Assembly (NCBI GenBank): GCA_964655065.1
Contig: CAZZLC010000006.1
Coordinates: forward strand, 124,001-188,000
Direction of reading: 5' to 3'
Length of the DNA: 64,000 bases
Origin: DRPG01 sp964655065
Lineage (GTDB): Bacteria > Myxococcota_A > UBA796 > GCA-2862545
This document shows, in pieces, positions 25,352 through 35,278 of this stretch; the stretch's first letter is position 1, and each line of letters opens with the position of its first letter. The notes under the pieces are model-generated. The model searched no databases, was not told the DNA's origin, and worked only from the letters and a program-made list of their open reading frames with translations. A program made the position numbers and the translations under genes.

Positions 25352-26664
25352 GGGGTCTCCTTCGAAGGGGCGGCCAGGCCCTCGGCAGGCTCGCGGGCCG
25401 GCCGAGGCGCGGAGCTGGCGAACACGAGCAGCAGCACCACCTGGAACGGCACGATGGGGACCCGGTACCTGGAGAGGGTCCCGAGGTTGGCGGCGGTCAG
25501 CCCCACCGGGATCCCCAGCAGCACGACGAACGCGAGGCAGAAGGCGAGTCCGGGGTACCGAACGAACGAGCGGCCGATGTGGGTGATCCGATTGCGGACG
25601 AACACCCACACGGTCGCCCCGAGGAGCAAGGTGGTCTCGACGCCGTTGGCGAGCATCATCGGGTTTCGGGCCTCGATGATGAACGGACGGAACAGCGCGG
25701 TCACGAGGCCCATGGGCGTGTAGAGGAGCTGGCCGGCGAACGTTCGGGTGCGGGGATCTCCGATCACGTAGTTGGAGCCGCCCCGACCCGAGAACGCGGC
25801 GGCCTGCATTCGGGCAGCCTCGTCGGCGAGGCCATCGAGCGCGTAGCGAGGAAAGAGCTCGGCGACGAGGAGGATGCCGACCGTGGCTGCGGCGGCCGAG
25901 ACCAAGAGGGTGACGGGCCGAATCTCGACCCGATCGTTGCGGATCGAGCGCATCCAGTAGTAGGCGACGCCGCCCGCCCCGGCGAACGCCATGAGGATGT
26001 AGGGCTTGACCAGCAGAATCACGAGAGCACCGGCCAGCAGCGGAATCCAACCCGACCGGGCGCCCTTGGAGATCCGGACCATGCCGTAGAACGCGGGACC
26101 GAGCCCCGCCATGGCCACCGCCTCCTTGATGACCCCGGCCGACCAGAAGACCGCGGAGGGCACGAGCAGGGTGCCGACCACGAGCCAGCGGTGGAAGCGG
26201 GCGGGGAAGAGGTGCCGCAGCCCGACGTACAGGGTCAGCTTGCCGAGGAACGCGGCCGTCGCGAACACCATCGAGACCGGTACGATCGACGGGCCGAGGA
26301 GGAGGATGCACAGCGAGGTCAGGCCGCACATCGTGGCGGCCGGGCTCCCCGGTGTGGGCACGAAGATCGACAGCGTGTGCGGCTGCTGGACGATGACCTT
26401 CAGCACCTCCGGAAACACGGCGGTGAAGTCTTCGCCCATGCCGTTGGCGAGATCCTCGCCATACCTCATGTAGGCGAGCATGTCGCCGATCCCGTAGACC
26501 TCGGTCACCAGCCAGACGTGCACCGTCACGCTGCCGAGGTGGGCCAGGTACGCGAGCGCGATCAAGCGGCGCTCGCCTCCGTCGAAGGCCGCGGGGAACA
26601 CGGTGACCGCGACCCATCCCACGAGGATGACGATCGCCGTCGTCAGGATGTCGACCTCGCTCAC
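25348..26664 (-). CDS. Polytopic membrane protein of the polysaccharide locus
   Basis: 438 residues from a GTG with GGAGG 9 nt upstream. About eleven transmembrane helices (for example DILTTAIVILVGWVAVTVF, VTLLVSAAAATVGILLVAEL). The large loop TEVYGIGDMLAYMRYGEDLA and later ARMQAAAFSGRGGSNYVIGD lie outside the membrane. It resembles GT-C or Wzy-type glycan polymerases in general layout, but I see no diagnostic motif. It is directly coupled to the sugar transferase downstream, which suggests it acts on the lipid-linked repeat unit. Confidence 0.75.
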   Translation of the reverse strand: MSEVDILTTAIVILVGWVAVTVFPAAFDGGERRLIALAYLAHLGSVTVHVWLVTEVYGIGDMLAYMRYGEDLANGMGEDFTAVFPEVLKVIVQQPHTLSIFVPTPGSPAATMCGLTSLCILLLGPSIVPVSMVFATAAFLGKLTLYVGLRHLFPARFHRWLVVGTLLVPSAVFWSAGVIKEAVAMAGLGPAFYGMVRISKGARSGWIPLLAGALVILLVKPYILMAFAGAGGVAYYWMRSIRNDRVEIRPVTLLVSAAAATVGILLVAELFPRYALDGLADEAARMQAAAFSGRGGSNYVIGDPRTRTFAGQLLYTPMGLVTALFRPFIIEARNPMMLANGVETTLLLGATVWVFVRNRITHIGRSFVRYPGLAFCLAFVVLLGIPVGLTAANLGTLSRYRVPIVPFQVVLLLVFASSAPRPAREPAEGLAAPSKETP

Positions 26665-26723
26665 CGCGGCTGCCCTCCGGCACGACGTGGTGTGCAATCG
26701 GGCAGGCGCCGGCGGAGTTTAGG

Positions 26724-27647
26724 CTACACCGTCGCGTAGGTCCGTTCGGGGTAGCCGTGGGCTACCATCTCTTCGCCCACGATGTCCCACAGTTTGACCT
26801 GGAGCGCCTGGCGTAGGCGTCGGTGCTTGCCCGAGTTGTCCTCGAACGTCGTGGTGGTCCGCACGTGGTGGTCCTCGAGTCCACCGGCGTGGACGTGCCG
26901 GTTGAAGTCGAGGACCTCGGGCTCGAAGCGCTCGCCGAGAAAGCCGAACATCGCGCGGAGCGTCGGCTCGGGGTCCCTCACCAGCTGCTCGTAGCGCAGG
27001 ACGTGGATCCGCTGCGGGTTCGCCTCGACGAACCGGCGGAGCTTGCGGTTGCGATCCACCCAGTAGCGGCCGGCGGCGAGCGTGGCGTCGCCGTCGGGAC
27101 CGAGGAACGGCTCGAGCTGCCACCACACCTTCTTGCCGCCACGGCCGAGCGAGGTCGCGACGTCCATCCCGTCGCGCACGATCGCCACGTACTGCGCACG
27201 AGGTCCCACGAGCTGGTCGAGGCCGTCGAGGTGCGCGAGCACGCCGGGCGACTTGTCGGCCCAGCGGTGCTTGCCCTGGCGGGCTGCGTGACGTCGCATC
27301 CAGCGGTCGACCGTCTCCCGGAGATCCTCGGCGGCTTCCTCGCGCGTCATCCCGATCGCGTCCAGACCGTCCTCGGCCCTCGGGTAGTCGAGCATCTGGG
27401 CCAGCGACTCGAGAAACAGCGTCTCGGGCGGGCAGCTGATCCGGGAGTGGCTGTTCAGGCAGCGTCGGAGCAGCGACGTGCCCGAGCGATGACAGCCGAG
27501 GATCAGGATCGGGGTGCGGTCGAGGCTCGCGTCACGCGTCGCGGAACGTCCAGGGTCCCGCAGCCGAAGCCAGGCGCCACGGGCCGAGACGATCGGTCCG
27601 AGTAGCCGCAGCCGCATGGCGGTGTAGGCGCGAGAGAGAAGGTTCAT
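26724..27647 (-). CDS. Sulfotransferase family protein
   Basis: 307 residues from the ATG at 27647, which has GGAGG 7 nt upstream. The PAPS 5'-phosphosulfate loop is ILILGCHRSGTSLLRRCLNS (~residues 52-71) and the 3'-phosphate-binding segment AIVRDGMDVATSLGR (~160). Such enzymes transfer sulfate from PAPS to sugar hydroxyls or amines. It stands alone between the sugar transferase pair and the divergent GT4 gene. A second, unrelated-looking sulfotransferase is at 38043, which supports a sulfated polymer. Confidence 0.9.
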   Translation of the reverse strand: MNLLSRAYTAMRLRLLGPIVSARGAWLRLRDPGRSATRDASLDRTPILILGCHRSGTSLLRRCLNSHSRISCPPETLFLESLAQMLDYPRAEDGLDAIGMTREEAAEDLRETVDRWMRRHAARQGKHRWADKSPGVLAHLDGLDQLVGPRAQYVAIVRDGMDVATSLGRGGKKVWWQLEPFLGPDGDATLAAGRYWVDRNRKLRRFVEANPQRIHVLRYEQLVRDPEPTLRAMFGFLGERFEPEVLDFNRHVHAGGLEDHHVRTTTTFEDNSGKHRRLRQALQVKLWDIVGEEMVAHGYPERTYATV

Positions 27648-27755
27648 GCTGAATCCTCCAGGCATCGACCGTCACGTGCTCAACAGCGGTCGATGGTGGC
27701 CGATGGCTGTCACGACTCTGCCTATCGGTAAGCCCGTCCCTGTCAGGAGGCCCAT

Positions 27756-28880
27756 GTGACCCAGCAGTCCGTGACGTTCGTGGTGGCGGGGCTCTCCTTC
27801 GGGGGCGCCGAGGTACAGGTGGTCGAGCTGTGTGCCCGGATCCAGGCGCGCGGCTGGCGGCCGAGCGTCGTCTCCCTGATCCCTCCGACCGCCCTCACCG
27901 AGCGTCTCGACGAGATCGGCGTTCCGTGGGTACACCTCGGGGCGCGCAAGGGGCGGTACTCCCCGCGCCTGCTGCCTCGTCTCCACAGGGCGATCCGCCA
28001 GTTCCAGCCCACCGTGGTCCACAGCCACACGCTGCCCGCGAACTTCGCGGTGCGGCTGGTCCGCCCCTTCGTCGACGCCCCCGTGGTCGTGACGAGCGCC
28101 CACAACATCAACGAGGGGGGCCGGGCGCGCATGCTGTTCTACCGGCTCACCGACGGACTGACCGACCTCACCACGAACTGCAGCGTGTCCGCCGTCGAGC
28201 GCTACGTCGCGATCAAGGCCGCGCCTGCGGATCGCATCCGCTACGTTCCCAACGGCATCGACACCCAGCGCTTTCGTGCCGATCCGGTCCGTCGTGCCGA
28301 GGTCCGCGCCGAGCTCGGGCTCGATGACCAGTTCACCTGGCTCGCGGTCGGTCGGATGGACGCCGCCAAGGACTGGCCCAACCTCCTCGAGGCGTGCACG
28401 CGCACCCTGCGCACCGACGATCGGTTGCTCGTGGTAGGCCAAGGACCGCTCACCGACGAGGTGCAGCGAGACATCGACGCCCGGGGCCTGAGTCCGCGGA
28501 TTCGCATGCTCGGACTGCGTCCCGACGTACCCGATCTCATGCGGGCCGCGGACGCCTACGTGATGTCCAGCGCGTGGGAGGGGCTGCCCATGGTCTTGCT
28601 CGAGGCGGGCGCCTCGTCGTTGCCCACCGTGGCCACCTCGGTGGGCGGCGTCGATCAGCTCGTCATCCCTGGCGAGACCGGCTTCCTCGTGCCGCCGAAG
28701 AACGCGGACGCGCTGGGACGCGCCATGCTGGCCCTGCGGAACCTGCCCGACACGGAGCGACGGGCTCTCGGCGAGGGGGCGCGCGCTCACGTCGAGTCCC
28801 GCTACGGCATCGACGCCGTCGCCGAGCAGTGGCTCGCCATCTACGCGGAGCTGCTCGAGCAGACCGCGGTCGCCGCGTGA
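27756..28880 (+). CDS. Glycosyltransferase family 4
   Basis: 374 residues; GTG start with GGAGG 5 nt upstream. GT-B fold: N-terminal FVVAGLSFGGAEVQVVEL (GGAE loop), RIRYVPNGIDTQRF between the domains and the EX7E signature EGLPMVLLEAGASSLPTVAT in the C-terminal nucleotide-binding domain. Retaining glycosyltransferase using a nucleotide sugar, cytoplasmic face. It begins the plus-strand block GT4, Wzc-like kinase, O-antigen ligase-TPR and beta-helix lipoprotein. Confidence 0.94.
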   Translation: MTQQSVTFVVAGLSFGGAEVQVVELCARIQARGWRPSVVSLIPPTALTERLDEIGVPWVHLGARKGRYSPRLLPRLHRAIRQFQPTVVHSHTLPANFAVRLVRPFVDAPVVVTSAHNINEGGRARMLFYRLTDGLTDLTTNCSVSAVERYVAIKAAPADRIRYVPNGIDTQRFRADPVRRAEVRAELGLDDQFTWLAVGRMDAAKDWPNLLEACTRTLRTDDRLLVVGQGPLTDEVQRDIDARGLSPRIRMLGLRPDVPDLMRAADAYVMSSAWEGLPMVLLEAGASSLPTVATSVGGVDQLVIPGETGFLVPPKNADALGRAMLALRNLPDTERRALGEGARAHVESRYGIDAVAEQWLAIYAELLEQTAVAA

Positions 28881-29007
28881 CGGAACGCGATGATCGGGCC
28901 CGGACATCGCGGTCGGCGTTCGTGCCTCCGCTGTGCTCAACCGCGAACCCCGCTGACCGATTGGGGGCGAGACCACGCCCGGCAGCGCGAGCGAGGCAGG
29001 AGTGCGC

Positions 29008-31143
29008 ATGAATGAGCAAACCACCGGCGAGACCGGAGGCGGTCCGAGCCTCGGCGACCTGTGGGCGATCGTCCAGATGCAGCGCAACGTGGTCATCGCG
29101 AGCGTCGCGTGCGCCGTGCTGGTGGCCATCGCCTACAGCTCGTTCGCCACGCGGTACTACCGATCGACCGCCGTGCTTCACCTGTCGACGATGGCGGGCC
29201 AGGAGCTCCGGACGGAGCGGGTGGTCGACTTCGACCAGTACCATCGCTGGAACCGACAGATCTTCGTCCAGACCCAGATCGAGATCATCCGCTCCCGCAG
29301 CATGCTCCTGCAGGTGCTCGAGTCCTACGAGGCCCTGGGCACCGGGGACGAGCTGGTCGCCGACGATGCGGGCCTCGTGCAGCTCGGCGCCATGCTCGAC
29401 GTGACGACCCGCCAGGGTACCGAGCTCATCGACATCTCGATCACCTCGCCCGACCCGCGGACCTCGGCCCGGCTCGCGAACCTGATCGCCGAGACCTACC
29501 AGGCGCGGAACCTCGACACGCTGACCGATGCGGCGGTCGAGGCGAAGGTGTGGCTTCAGGAGCAGCTCCGCAACAAGGAGGCCGAGATCGCGCAGGCCAG
29601 CGAGGAGCTCCGGTCCTTTCAGCGAGAGAACGACATGGCCGACGTCGAGGAGGAGATCACCTCCCGCTCGGCCACCATGGACAGCCTGAACCTCGCCATC
29701 GGACAGACGCGCACCGCCCTCGCCGAGCAGGAGGCCAAGGTCCGCACCTACGAGCGCCTGTTTCGTCGCGGGGAGACCGCCGAGCTCGCCAAGGACATGA
29801 ACACGCCGCTGATCGTGGCGCTCACCGAGGACTATGCGCGCGCGTCGACCGCGCAGGCCCGGATTGCTGCGAACCTGGGCGTCCGGATGCCCGAGCGGCG
29901 GTCGGCCGACGCGGAGCTCGAGCGCATCCGGACCGAGCTCGAGCAGGAGGTCGAGCGTACCCTGGCCGCCGAGCAGGCCAAGCTGCGCAAGCTCGCCGAC
30001 AAGGACCGCGAGCTCACCTCCAAGACCGAGAACCTGAAGGAGGAGCTCCTCGTGAGCCAGGCTCGCAAGGAGGAGTACCTGAAGAAGCGCCTCGCCCTCG
30101 AGCGCGCCAAGGACTTCTTCAAGCGGCTCGGTCAGCGCAAGGACGAGCTCGACCTGCAGTCCAAGACCCAGCTCAACAACGTCCGCATCGTGCAGGGGGC
30201 GCTGCCCGACGATCGCCCGGTGAAGCCGAGCATCCTGTTGAACCTCGCCCTCGGATTGGGCGGCGGGCTGGTGCTCGGGCTGTCGCTCGGCCTGCTCCGC
30301 GAGTACGTGGACGACACCATCAGCTCGCCTCTCGAGGTGACGACCTTCCTCCGCGCGCCCTACCTCGGCATGGTGCCCAAGATCGAGGCCCCCGACCACG
30401 AGCCCGACCTCGCGCTGCACACCCACGACAATCCCCGATCGACGGCCGCAGAAGCGTTGCGGGGGATTCGGACGGTCCTCGAGCTGTCGACCACCGACGG
30501 CGCTCCGCTGAAGCGGCTGCTGGTCACGTCCGCGGTGAGCGCCGAGGGCAAGACGTCGACGATCATCCGCCTGGGCATCGCGTTCGCCCACCTCAACCGA
30601 CGCGTGCTCATGGTGGACGCCGACCTTCGCAAGCCCCGGATCCACCGCCTTTTCGAGACCGATCGGGAGCCAGGTCTCACCTCGATTCTCGACGGCAAGG
30701 TCTCCCGTCGGGACGCGGTCCGCGAGACGCCGGTGCCGAACCTGTTCTACCTGTCGTCGGGGCGTAGCGGTGAGCGACCGAACGAGCGACTCGCCTCGCC
30801 CGCCTTCACCCAGCTGCTCGACGAACTCCAGGAGGACTTCGACCTGATCCTCCTCGACTCGCCGCCGTCGGTGCTGCTCTCCGATGCCCGGCTGCTCTCC
30901 CGCTACGTCGACGGCGTGGTGCTGCTCGTCCGCGAGCACACCACGTCCCGGGTCCTCGTCCGCGAAGCCATTCAGGGCCTCGAACAGGTCGGAGCCAAGG
31001 TCTTCGGGGTGATCGTCAATGCGGTCGACTTCGGCACCACCCGCACCTCGTACAAGTACTACTACGGCTATGGTTATCGATACAGCAGGTACTACGAAGA
31101 GAACGAGGAGCAGGCGGCGCCATCGTCGACGGAGACGGGTTGA
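29008..31143 (+). CDS. Wzc/GumC-type polysaccharide co-polymerase with BY-kinase domain
   Basis: 711 residues from the ATG at 29008 (AGGAG 5 nt upstream). Wzz domain with first transmembrane helix at ~residues 28-50, a long periplasmic coiled coil (~150-390), second helix NLALGLGGGLVLGLSLGLL (~415-433), then the cytoplasmic kinase with Walker A VSAEGKTSTI, Walker A' VLMVDADLRKPRI and Walker B LILLDSPPSVLL. The C-terminus is Tyr-rich (KYYYGYGYRYSRYYEE), the usual autophosphorylation cluster. It controls chain length and export by phosphorylation cycles. The 3' end is overlapped, in another frame, by the next gene. Confidence 0.95.
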   Translation: MNEQTTGETGGGPSLGDLWAIVQMQRNVVIASVACAVLVAIAYSSFATRYYRSTAVLHLSTMAGQELRTERVVDFDQYHRWNRQIFVQTQIEIIRSRSMLLQVLESYEALGTGDELVADDAGLVQLGAMLDVTTRQGTELIDISITSPDPRTSARLANLIAETYQARNLDTLTDAAVEAKVWLQEQLRNKEAEIAQASEELRSFQRENDMADVEEEITSRSATMDSLNLAIGQTRTALAEQEAKVRTYERLFRRGETAELAKDMNTPLIVALTEDYARASTAQARIAANLGVRMPERRSADAELERIRTELEQEVERTLAAEQAKLRKLADKDRELTSKTENLKEELLVSQARKEEYLKKRLALERAKDFFKRLGQRKDELDLQSKTQLNNVRIVQGALPDDRPVKPSILLNLALGLGGGLVLGLSLGLLREYVDDTISSPLEVTTFLRAPYLGMVPKIEAPDHEPDLALHTHDNPRSTAAEALRGIRTVLELSTTDGAPLKRLLVTSAVSAEGKTSTIIRLGIAFAHLNRRVLMVDADLRKPRIHRLFETDREPGLTSILDGKVSRRDAVRETPVPNLFYLSSGRSGERPNERLASPAFTQLLDELQEDFDLILLDSPPSVLLSDARLLSRYVDGVVLLVREHTTSRVLVREAIQGLEQVGAKVFGVIVNAVDFGTTRTSYKYYYGYGYRYSRYYEENEEQAAPSSTETG

Positions 31144-33532
31144 CGGTCGGCCGAGCCGGGCGACCATCCTCGGCGCCTGGCTCGCCCTGACCCTCGGCTT
31201 CGCGGTCCTGTCGTTCGGTGGGGTCCACGCTGCGAGTCGTGCCGTCCTTCACGGGATGCTCGTGGTGGGAATGGCCCTGGCCCTGTGGCAGCACGATGCG
31301 GTGTTCGCCGAGGGCGGAAGGCTACGCGGGCTGTTCGTCGTGGGCGCCGCCGCGCTCGTCGTGGCCGGGCTGGGGCTGCTGCCCGTGCCTGCCTTCGTGC
31401 TCGCCGTCGTCCAGCCGGGCACGGCGGCGGCGGCGGCAGGACACGCGCACACGCTGACCTGGTCGGTGCCCGACACCGTCGACGCGCTCGCCATGATCGG
31501 GCTCGCCGGCGGGACCGCCATCGTAGCTGGCGTGTGGGCGGCGACCCTGCCGTCCCGGCGAGTCCTCGAGGTGGCGGCGGTGGTGGGGACCGGGCTGGTG
31601 GTGTCCACCGCGGTGCTCCACGCGTGCTTCGGGCTCACCAGCCTCTTCGGGGTGGCGGAGACCTGGGTGACGCCTCCGAAGCGGTTCTTTGCCCCGTTCC
31701 TGAACAACAACCACACCGCCTCCTGGCTCCTGCTCACGTGGCCGCTGTGGGTCGACCGTCTCCTCGACGCCGAGCGCGAGCGTAGCCACCGTTGGCTCGC
31801 GGCAATCGCCTTGGTGGTGTCGGGGGGGCTGCTCGTGGCCACGGGGAGCCGAGGCGCTCTCCTCGCCGCCCTCGCCGTCGCGGCCCTGGTCGCCATGTCC
31901 CGCGGACGCCTGCCGCACGGGCTGGGCATCGGGATTGGCGCTGTCGTGGTGGGGTTGCTCGTGGTGGTCGGTCCCATGGCGGCGCCGGGGCGGGCCGGCC
32001 TGTGGAGCGCGGCGCTGCGCGCGTGGGTCGACCACCCGATCTTCGGGTCCGGCGCCGGGACCTTCGGCCGCGTGGTCGACGCCTACCGTAGCGACACGGA
32101 CTTCGCGAGCTGGCACCACGCTCACAGCGAGCCGCTGCAGTGGCTCGTCGAGACTGGTCTGGTGGGGATCGTCGCGGTCGGGCTGGGGGTGGTCTGGACG
32201 CTGCGGAGCCGACCTCGGCACGTGGGAAGCTCGCGCTGGCTGATGCTCGGGGTCCTGGGCGTCGGTCTGCACGGTCTGGTCGAGTTCCCGCTGCACGTGC
32301 CGGGAATCCTGCTCTGCGCGGCGTCGCTCTACGCGATCGCGCTCATCGGGACGCGATCGACCACCGAGGGTGACCCGGGGCGGATCCGTCGCTGGCTCGC
32401 GGCGGCGCTCGTGCTGCAGGTGGGGTTCGGAGCGTGGATGGTCCGGACCGCCCTCGAGGAGCGCGCGGTCCACGCGGTGCTCGCGCGAGGCACGCCGACC
32501 GCGGTCCAGGCGGCGAGGCGGCTCGCGTGGGTGGCCCCGTGGCGGGCGGAGATTGCGTTGCATCGGGGCTGGTCGCTCAGCGCGGCGGGGCGGGTGGTCG
32601 AGGCGGCCGAGCTCGCGCGGAACCTCGTGAACGAGCATCCCGAGAATCCGGACGTGCTGCGCCACGCCGCGGATCTCCTGGCGCGAGGAGGGGCGCTCGA
32701 CGAGGCTCGAGCCGCCGTGGAGCGCGCGGTGGCTCGCGACCCGAGCGACTGGCGGCCGTGGCTGGTCCGGGCCGGCGTGGTCGAGCGTCAGGATCCGGAG
32801 AGCTCGGTCGACGCGTGGATGCAGGCCATCCGTCGCGGGGCGGACCCCGCGTTCCTGCTGCGGGTCTGGGAGCGGCTTCCCGTGGGGCTCGCTTGGGTCG
32901 AGGCCGTGGCCGAGCGTCCGGCGTCGTCGTCCCGGGCCCTGGCGCGCGTGCTGGCCTCTCTCGACCCCGAGGCGGCGATCGTGGCCCACGAGCAGGCACG
33001 GATCCGGGACGGCCGCGCCGACGTTCGCCACCTGAGGCTGCTCGTCGAGCTCGATCGGCTCGGCGAGGCGGACCTCTTGCTGCCGGAGGCCCGGGCGGAG
33101 CGACCGCACGATCGGCGATTGGTCAGACTCGAGGCCGAGCTCCGCGGTCGCCAGGGCCGCCACGAGGAGGCGGCCGAGCTCTGGCTCGGGCTCGCCGACG
33201 AGGAGCCTCGGGCGCACCCACACGCGCTCCGCGCCACGCGACGGGCCCGGGGCGTCGAGGCCGCCCTCGCCCTGGCCGAGGTCCTGCTCCTCGAGCACGG
33301 CGTGTCTCGCCTGCATCCAGACGCCCGGCTGGAGCACGCGCGCTTGTTGCTCGAGGCAGGCCGTCCCCAGGCCTGCAAGACTCGGCTCCGTCGCTCGGGG
33401 CTCCTCGCCGACGATCGCCACGCCAGCGCAGCTCGAGCCGTGCTGGGACGGTGTCGCGCCGCGTCCGAGACCGATCGGCCGAAGTTTGACGGGATTCGGA
33501 CGGACGACGGGGATGCAGGCGCGTCGCAGTAG
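31073..33532 (+). CDS. O-antigen ligase-like protein with C-terminal TPR repeats
   Basis: About 819 residues if the ATG at 31073 is used. Starts are uncertain: ATG 31019 or 31073 both lie inside the kinase gene, and nothing good occurs after its stop. The N-terminus is Arg-rich (RTRSRRRHRRRRR) before about eleven membrane helices (~residues 40-450). Ligase/polymerase features are FFAPFLNNNHTASW and the late loop FASWHHAHSEPLQWLVETG (Wzy_C type). Residues ~470-800 are TPR-like helical pairs (for example GRVVEAAELARNLVNEHPEN). This architecture is common in myxobacterial exopolysaccharide loci. Coupled to the Wzc-like kinase. Confidence 0.85.
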   Translation, partial: VIDTAGTTKRTRSRRRHRRRRRVDGRPSRATILGAWLALTLGFAVLSFGGVHAASRAVLHGMLVVGMALALWQHDAVFAEGGRLRGLFVVGAAALVVAGLGLLPVPAFVLAVVQPGTAAAAAGHAHTLTWSVPDTVDALAMIGLAGGTAIVAGVWAATLPSRRVLEVAAVVGTGLVVSTAVLHACFGLTSLFGVAETWVTPPKRFFAPFLNNNHTASWLLLTWPLWVDRLLDAERERSHRWLAAIALVVSGGLLVATGSRGALLAALAVAALVAMSRGRLPHGLGIGIGAVVVGLLVVVGPMAAPGRAGLWSAALRAWVDHPIFGSGAGTFGRVVDAYRSDTDFASWHHAHSEPLQWLVETGLVGIVAVGLGVVWTLRSRPRHVGSSRWLMLGVLGVGLHGLVEFPLHVPGILLCAASLYAIALIGTRSTTEGDPGRIRRWLAAALVLQVGFGAWMVRTALEERAVHAVLARGTPTAVQAARRLAWVAPWRAEIALHRGWSLSAAGRVVEAAELARNLVNEHPENPDVLRHAADLLARGGALDEARAAVERAVARDPSDWRPWLVRAGVVERQDPESSVDAWMQAIRRGADPAFLLRVWERLPVGLAWVEAVAERPASSSRALARVLASLDPEAAIVAHEQARIRDGRADVRHLRLLVELDRLGEADLLLPEARAERPHDRRLVRLEAELRGRQGRHEEAAELWLGLADEEPRAHPHALRATRRARGVEAALALAEVLLLEHGVSRLHPDARLEHARLLLEAGRPQACKTRLRRSGLLADDRHASAARAVLGRCRAASETDRPKFDGIRTDDGDAGASQ

Positions 33533-33614
33533 AGGGCGCCATCGCGAGGGTCGGTGGCCTCCACGGCGGGCGTCGACTCGATAGTTCCCTGGCCATCGCC
33601 GTGAGGATGCACTG

Positions 33615-35216
33615 ATGACGAAGTCTGCCTGGCTCTCCGTCCCCCTCCTGCTCTGGATGGGCTGCGCTGGTGACGACGACCCAGCCACGACCGGCGAGAC
33701 CGGCACGCCGGCCCCGGATCCCACTGCCGACACCGGCGACACGGAGGAGCCGACCGACACCGTCCCCACCGACACCGCGCCCCCTCCACCCGACTGCCTC
33801 CAGGACAGCGCCGTCGCGTCCGGAAACGTGACGTTCTTCGCCGACGACGTGACCATCGATGCCGACACGCTGGCGGTGACCACGAGCGCACCGGCTCCGT
33901 CCGTCGCCCTGCCCGGGTCGGTCGACGACGTCGACTACTACGGGGCGGTGGACCCGAACGCGGCGAGTCCTTGGTGGCAGGGCTGGACCTTTCAGGACCC
34001 CTTCTCCGTCGACGGCAGCCTCCCGGGCGGCGGCTACCCGCTCGCGGCCGCGATCATCGCCGGCGAGATCGTGGGGTCCCCGCAGAGCGCCTGCAGCTCG
34101 CTCGGCGGCAACTACGCCGATGGCGGAACCGTCGACATCTTCCAGGAGACGTTCCCCGTCTGCATCGTGACCGGGCGGATCACCGAGGACGTCAGCTGGC
34201 CGAACAACCACGTCTTCTTCCTCGCCGGACCGGTGATCGTCGGCACGGGGGACCAGCGACTGCGGGGAGGCGAGCCGACCACCTCGGCGACCCTCACCAT
34301 CCAACCGGGCACCCAGGTCTACGGGGCCTCGGGCGTCGACAACTCGCTGCTCCTCGTGACCCGCGGCTCTCAGCTGGTCGCGGAGGGTACGCCCGACCTT
34401 CCGATCGTCTTCTCGGGCGCGCTCGGCAACGACAAGCAGCTCACCGACGGCAACCTCGCCGACCTCACGCAGCGTGGGATCTGGGGCGGGGTCATCCTCG
34501 AGGGTCGGGCTCGCGTGAACACCGCCAACAGCGACGCCGAAGACGACTCGTTCTACCTCGGGACCTGGTACGGGGGCACCGACGACGCGGACTCCAGCGG
34601 GACGCTTCGGTACGCGATCATCGCGGAGTCCGGCGACCAGATCGGAGGCGGCAACAACCCGCCCCGCACGCCGGGCCTGCTGCTCGAAGGCGTCGGCAAG
34701 AGCACCACGATCGACTTCGTGCAGGTGCTCACGGCCGAGGCCGACTGCATCGGGGCGTTCGGGGGGACCACCGACCTTCGTCACGTCGTGTGCAACGGTA
34801 CCGGCGACGACTCCTTCGACGTCGACGCGGGGTACTCGGGGTCGCTGCAGTACGGCATCGTGCGGCTCGGGGCCGAGAACGGAAACAACGGCATCGAGGC
34901 GGACGGCAACGGGGGCAACTTCGACGCGGAGCCCACCACGTCGCCCGTGTTCGCCAACGTGACCGTGCTCGGCAACGTCGGGAACGGGGACGCTGACGGT
35001 CAGGGGGCCAGCCGCGGCGTGTTCACCCAGGAGGGCGCACGCATCCGGGTGTATCGCTCGGTGTTCGCCGACGACGATCCGGTGGGCGGCTCCTTCGACG
35101 ATGGCTGCCTGGACATCGACGACATCGTCCCGAACGAGCTCCAGCTCGCGGACGTCATCTTCGACTGCTCGCCCGACCCGCTGTCCGCGTGCGAGAACGG
35201 CGAAGACCCACAGTAG
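33615..35216 (+). CDS. Lipoprotein with beta-helix-type domain
   Basis: 533 residues. Signal peptide WLSVPLLLWMGC with lipobox Cys at ~residue 17, then a Thr/Pro/Asp-rich spacer (~20-60). The remainder is Gly/Asn-rich beta structure with few charges (for example GGVILEGRARVNTAN, GTLRYAIIAESGDQIGGGNN), consistent with a right-handed beta-helix. Several Cys pairs (SACSSLGG, FPVCIV, ADCIGAF) could form disulfides. Surface or periplasmic protein of unknown role; placement inside the exopolysaccharide block suggests glycan binding or assembly. It resembles the family of myxobacterial lipoproteins that carry a spacer after the Cys. Confidence 0.75.
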   Translation: MTKSAWLSVPLLLWMGCAGDDDPATTGETGTPAPDPTADTGDTEEPTDTVPTDTAPPPPDCLQDSAVASGNVTFFADDVTIDADTLAVTTSAPAPSVALPGSVDDVDYYGAVDPNAASPWWQGWTFQDPFSVDGSLPGGGYPLAAAIIAGEIVGSPQSACSSLGGNYADGGTVDIFQETFPVCIVTGRITEDVSWPNNHVFFLAGPVIVGTGDQRLRGGEPTTSATLTIQPGTQVYGASGVDNSLLLVTRGSQLVAEGTPDLPIVFSGALGNDKQLTDGNLADLTQRGIWGGVILEGRARVNTANSDAEDDSFYLGTWYGGTDDADSSGTLRYAIIAESGDQIGGGNNPPRTPGLLLEGVGKSTTIDFVQVLTAEADCIGAFGGTTDLRHVVCNGTGDDSFDVDAGYSGSLQYGIVRLGAENGNNGIEADGNGGNFDAEPTTSPVFANVTVLGNVGNGDADGQGASRGVFTQEGARIRVYRSVFADDDPVGGSFDDGCLDIDDIVPNELQLADVIFDCSPDPLSACENGEDPQ

Positions 35217-35278
35217 GCCGCGGTCCTCGCCGCGTCGGATGGCGTCAAGTGGGTCGCGGTGCGGCCGATGGTCCAGCG

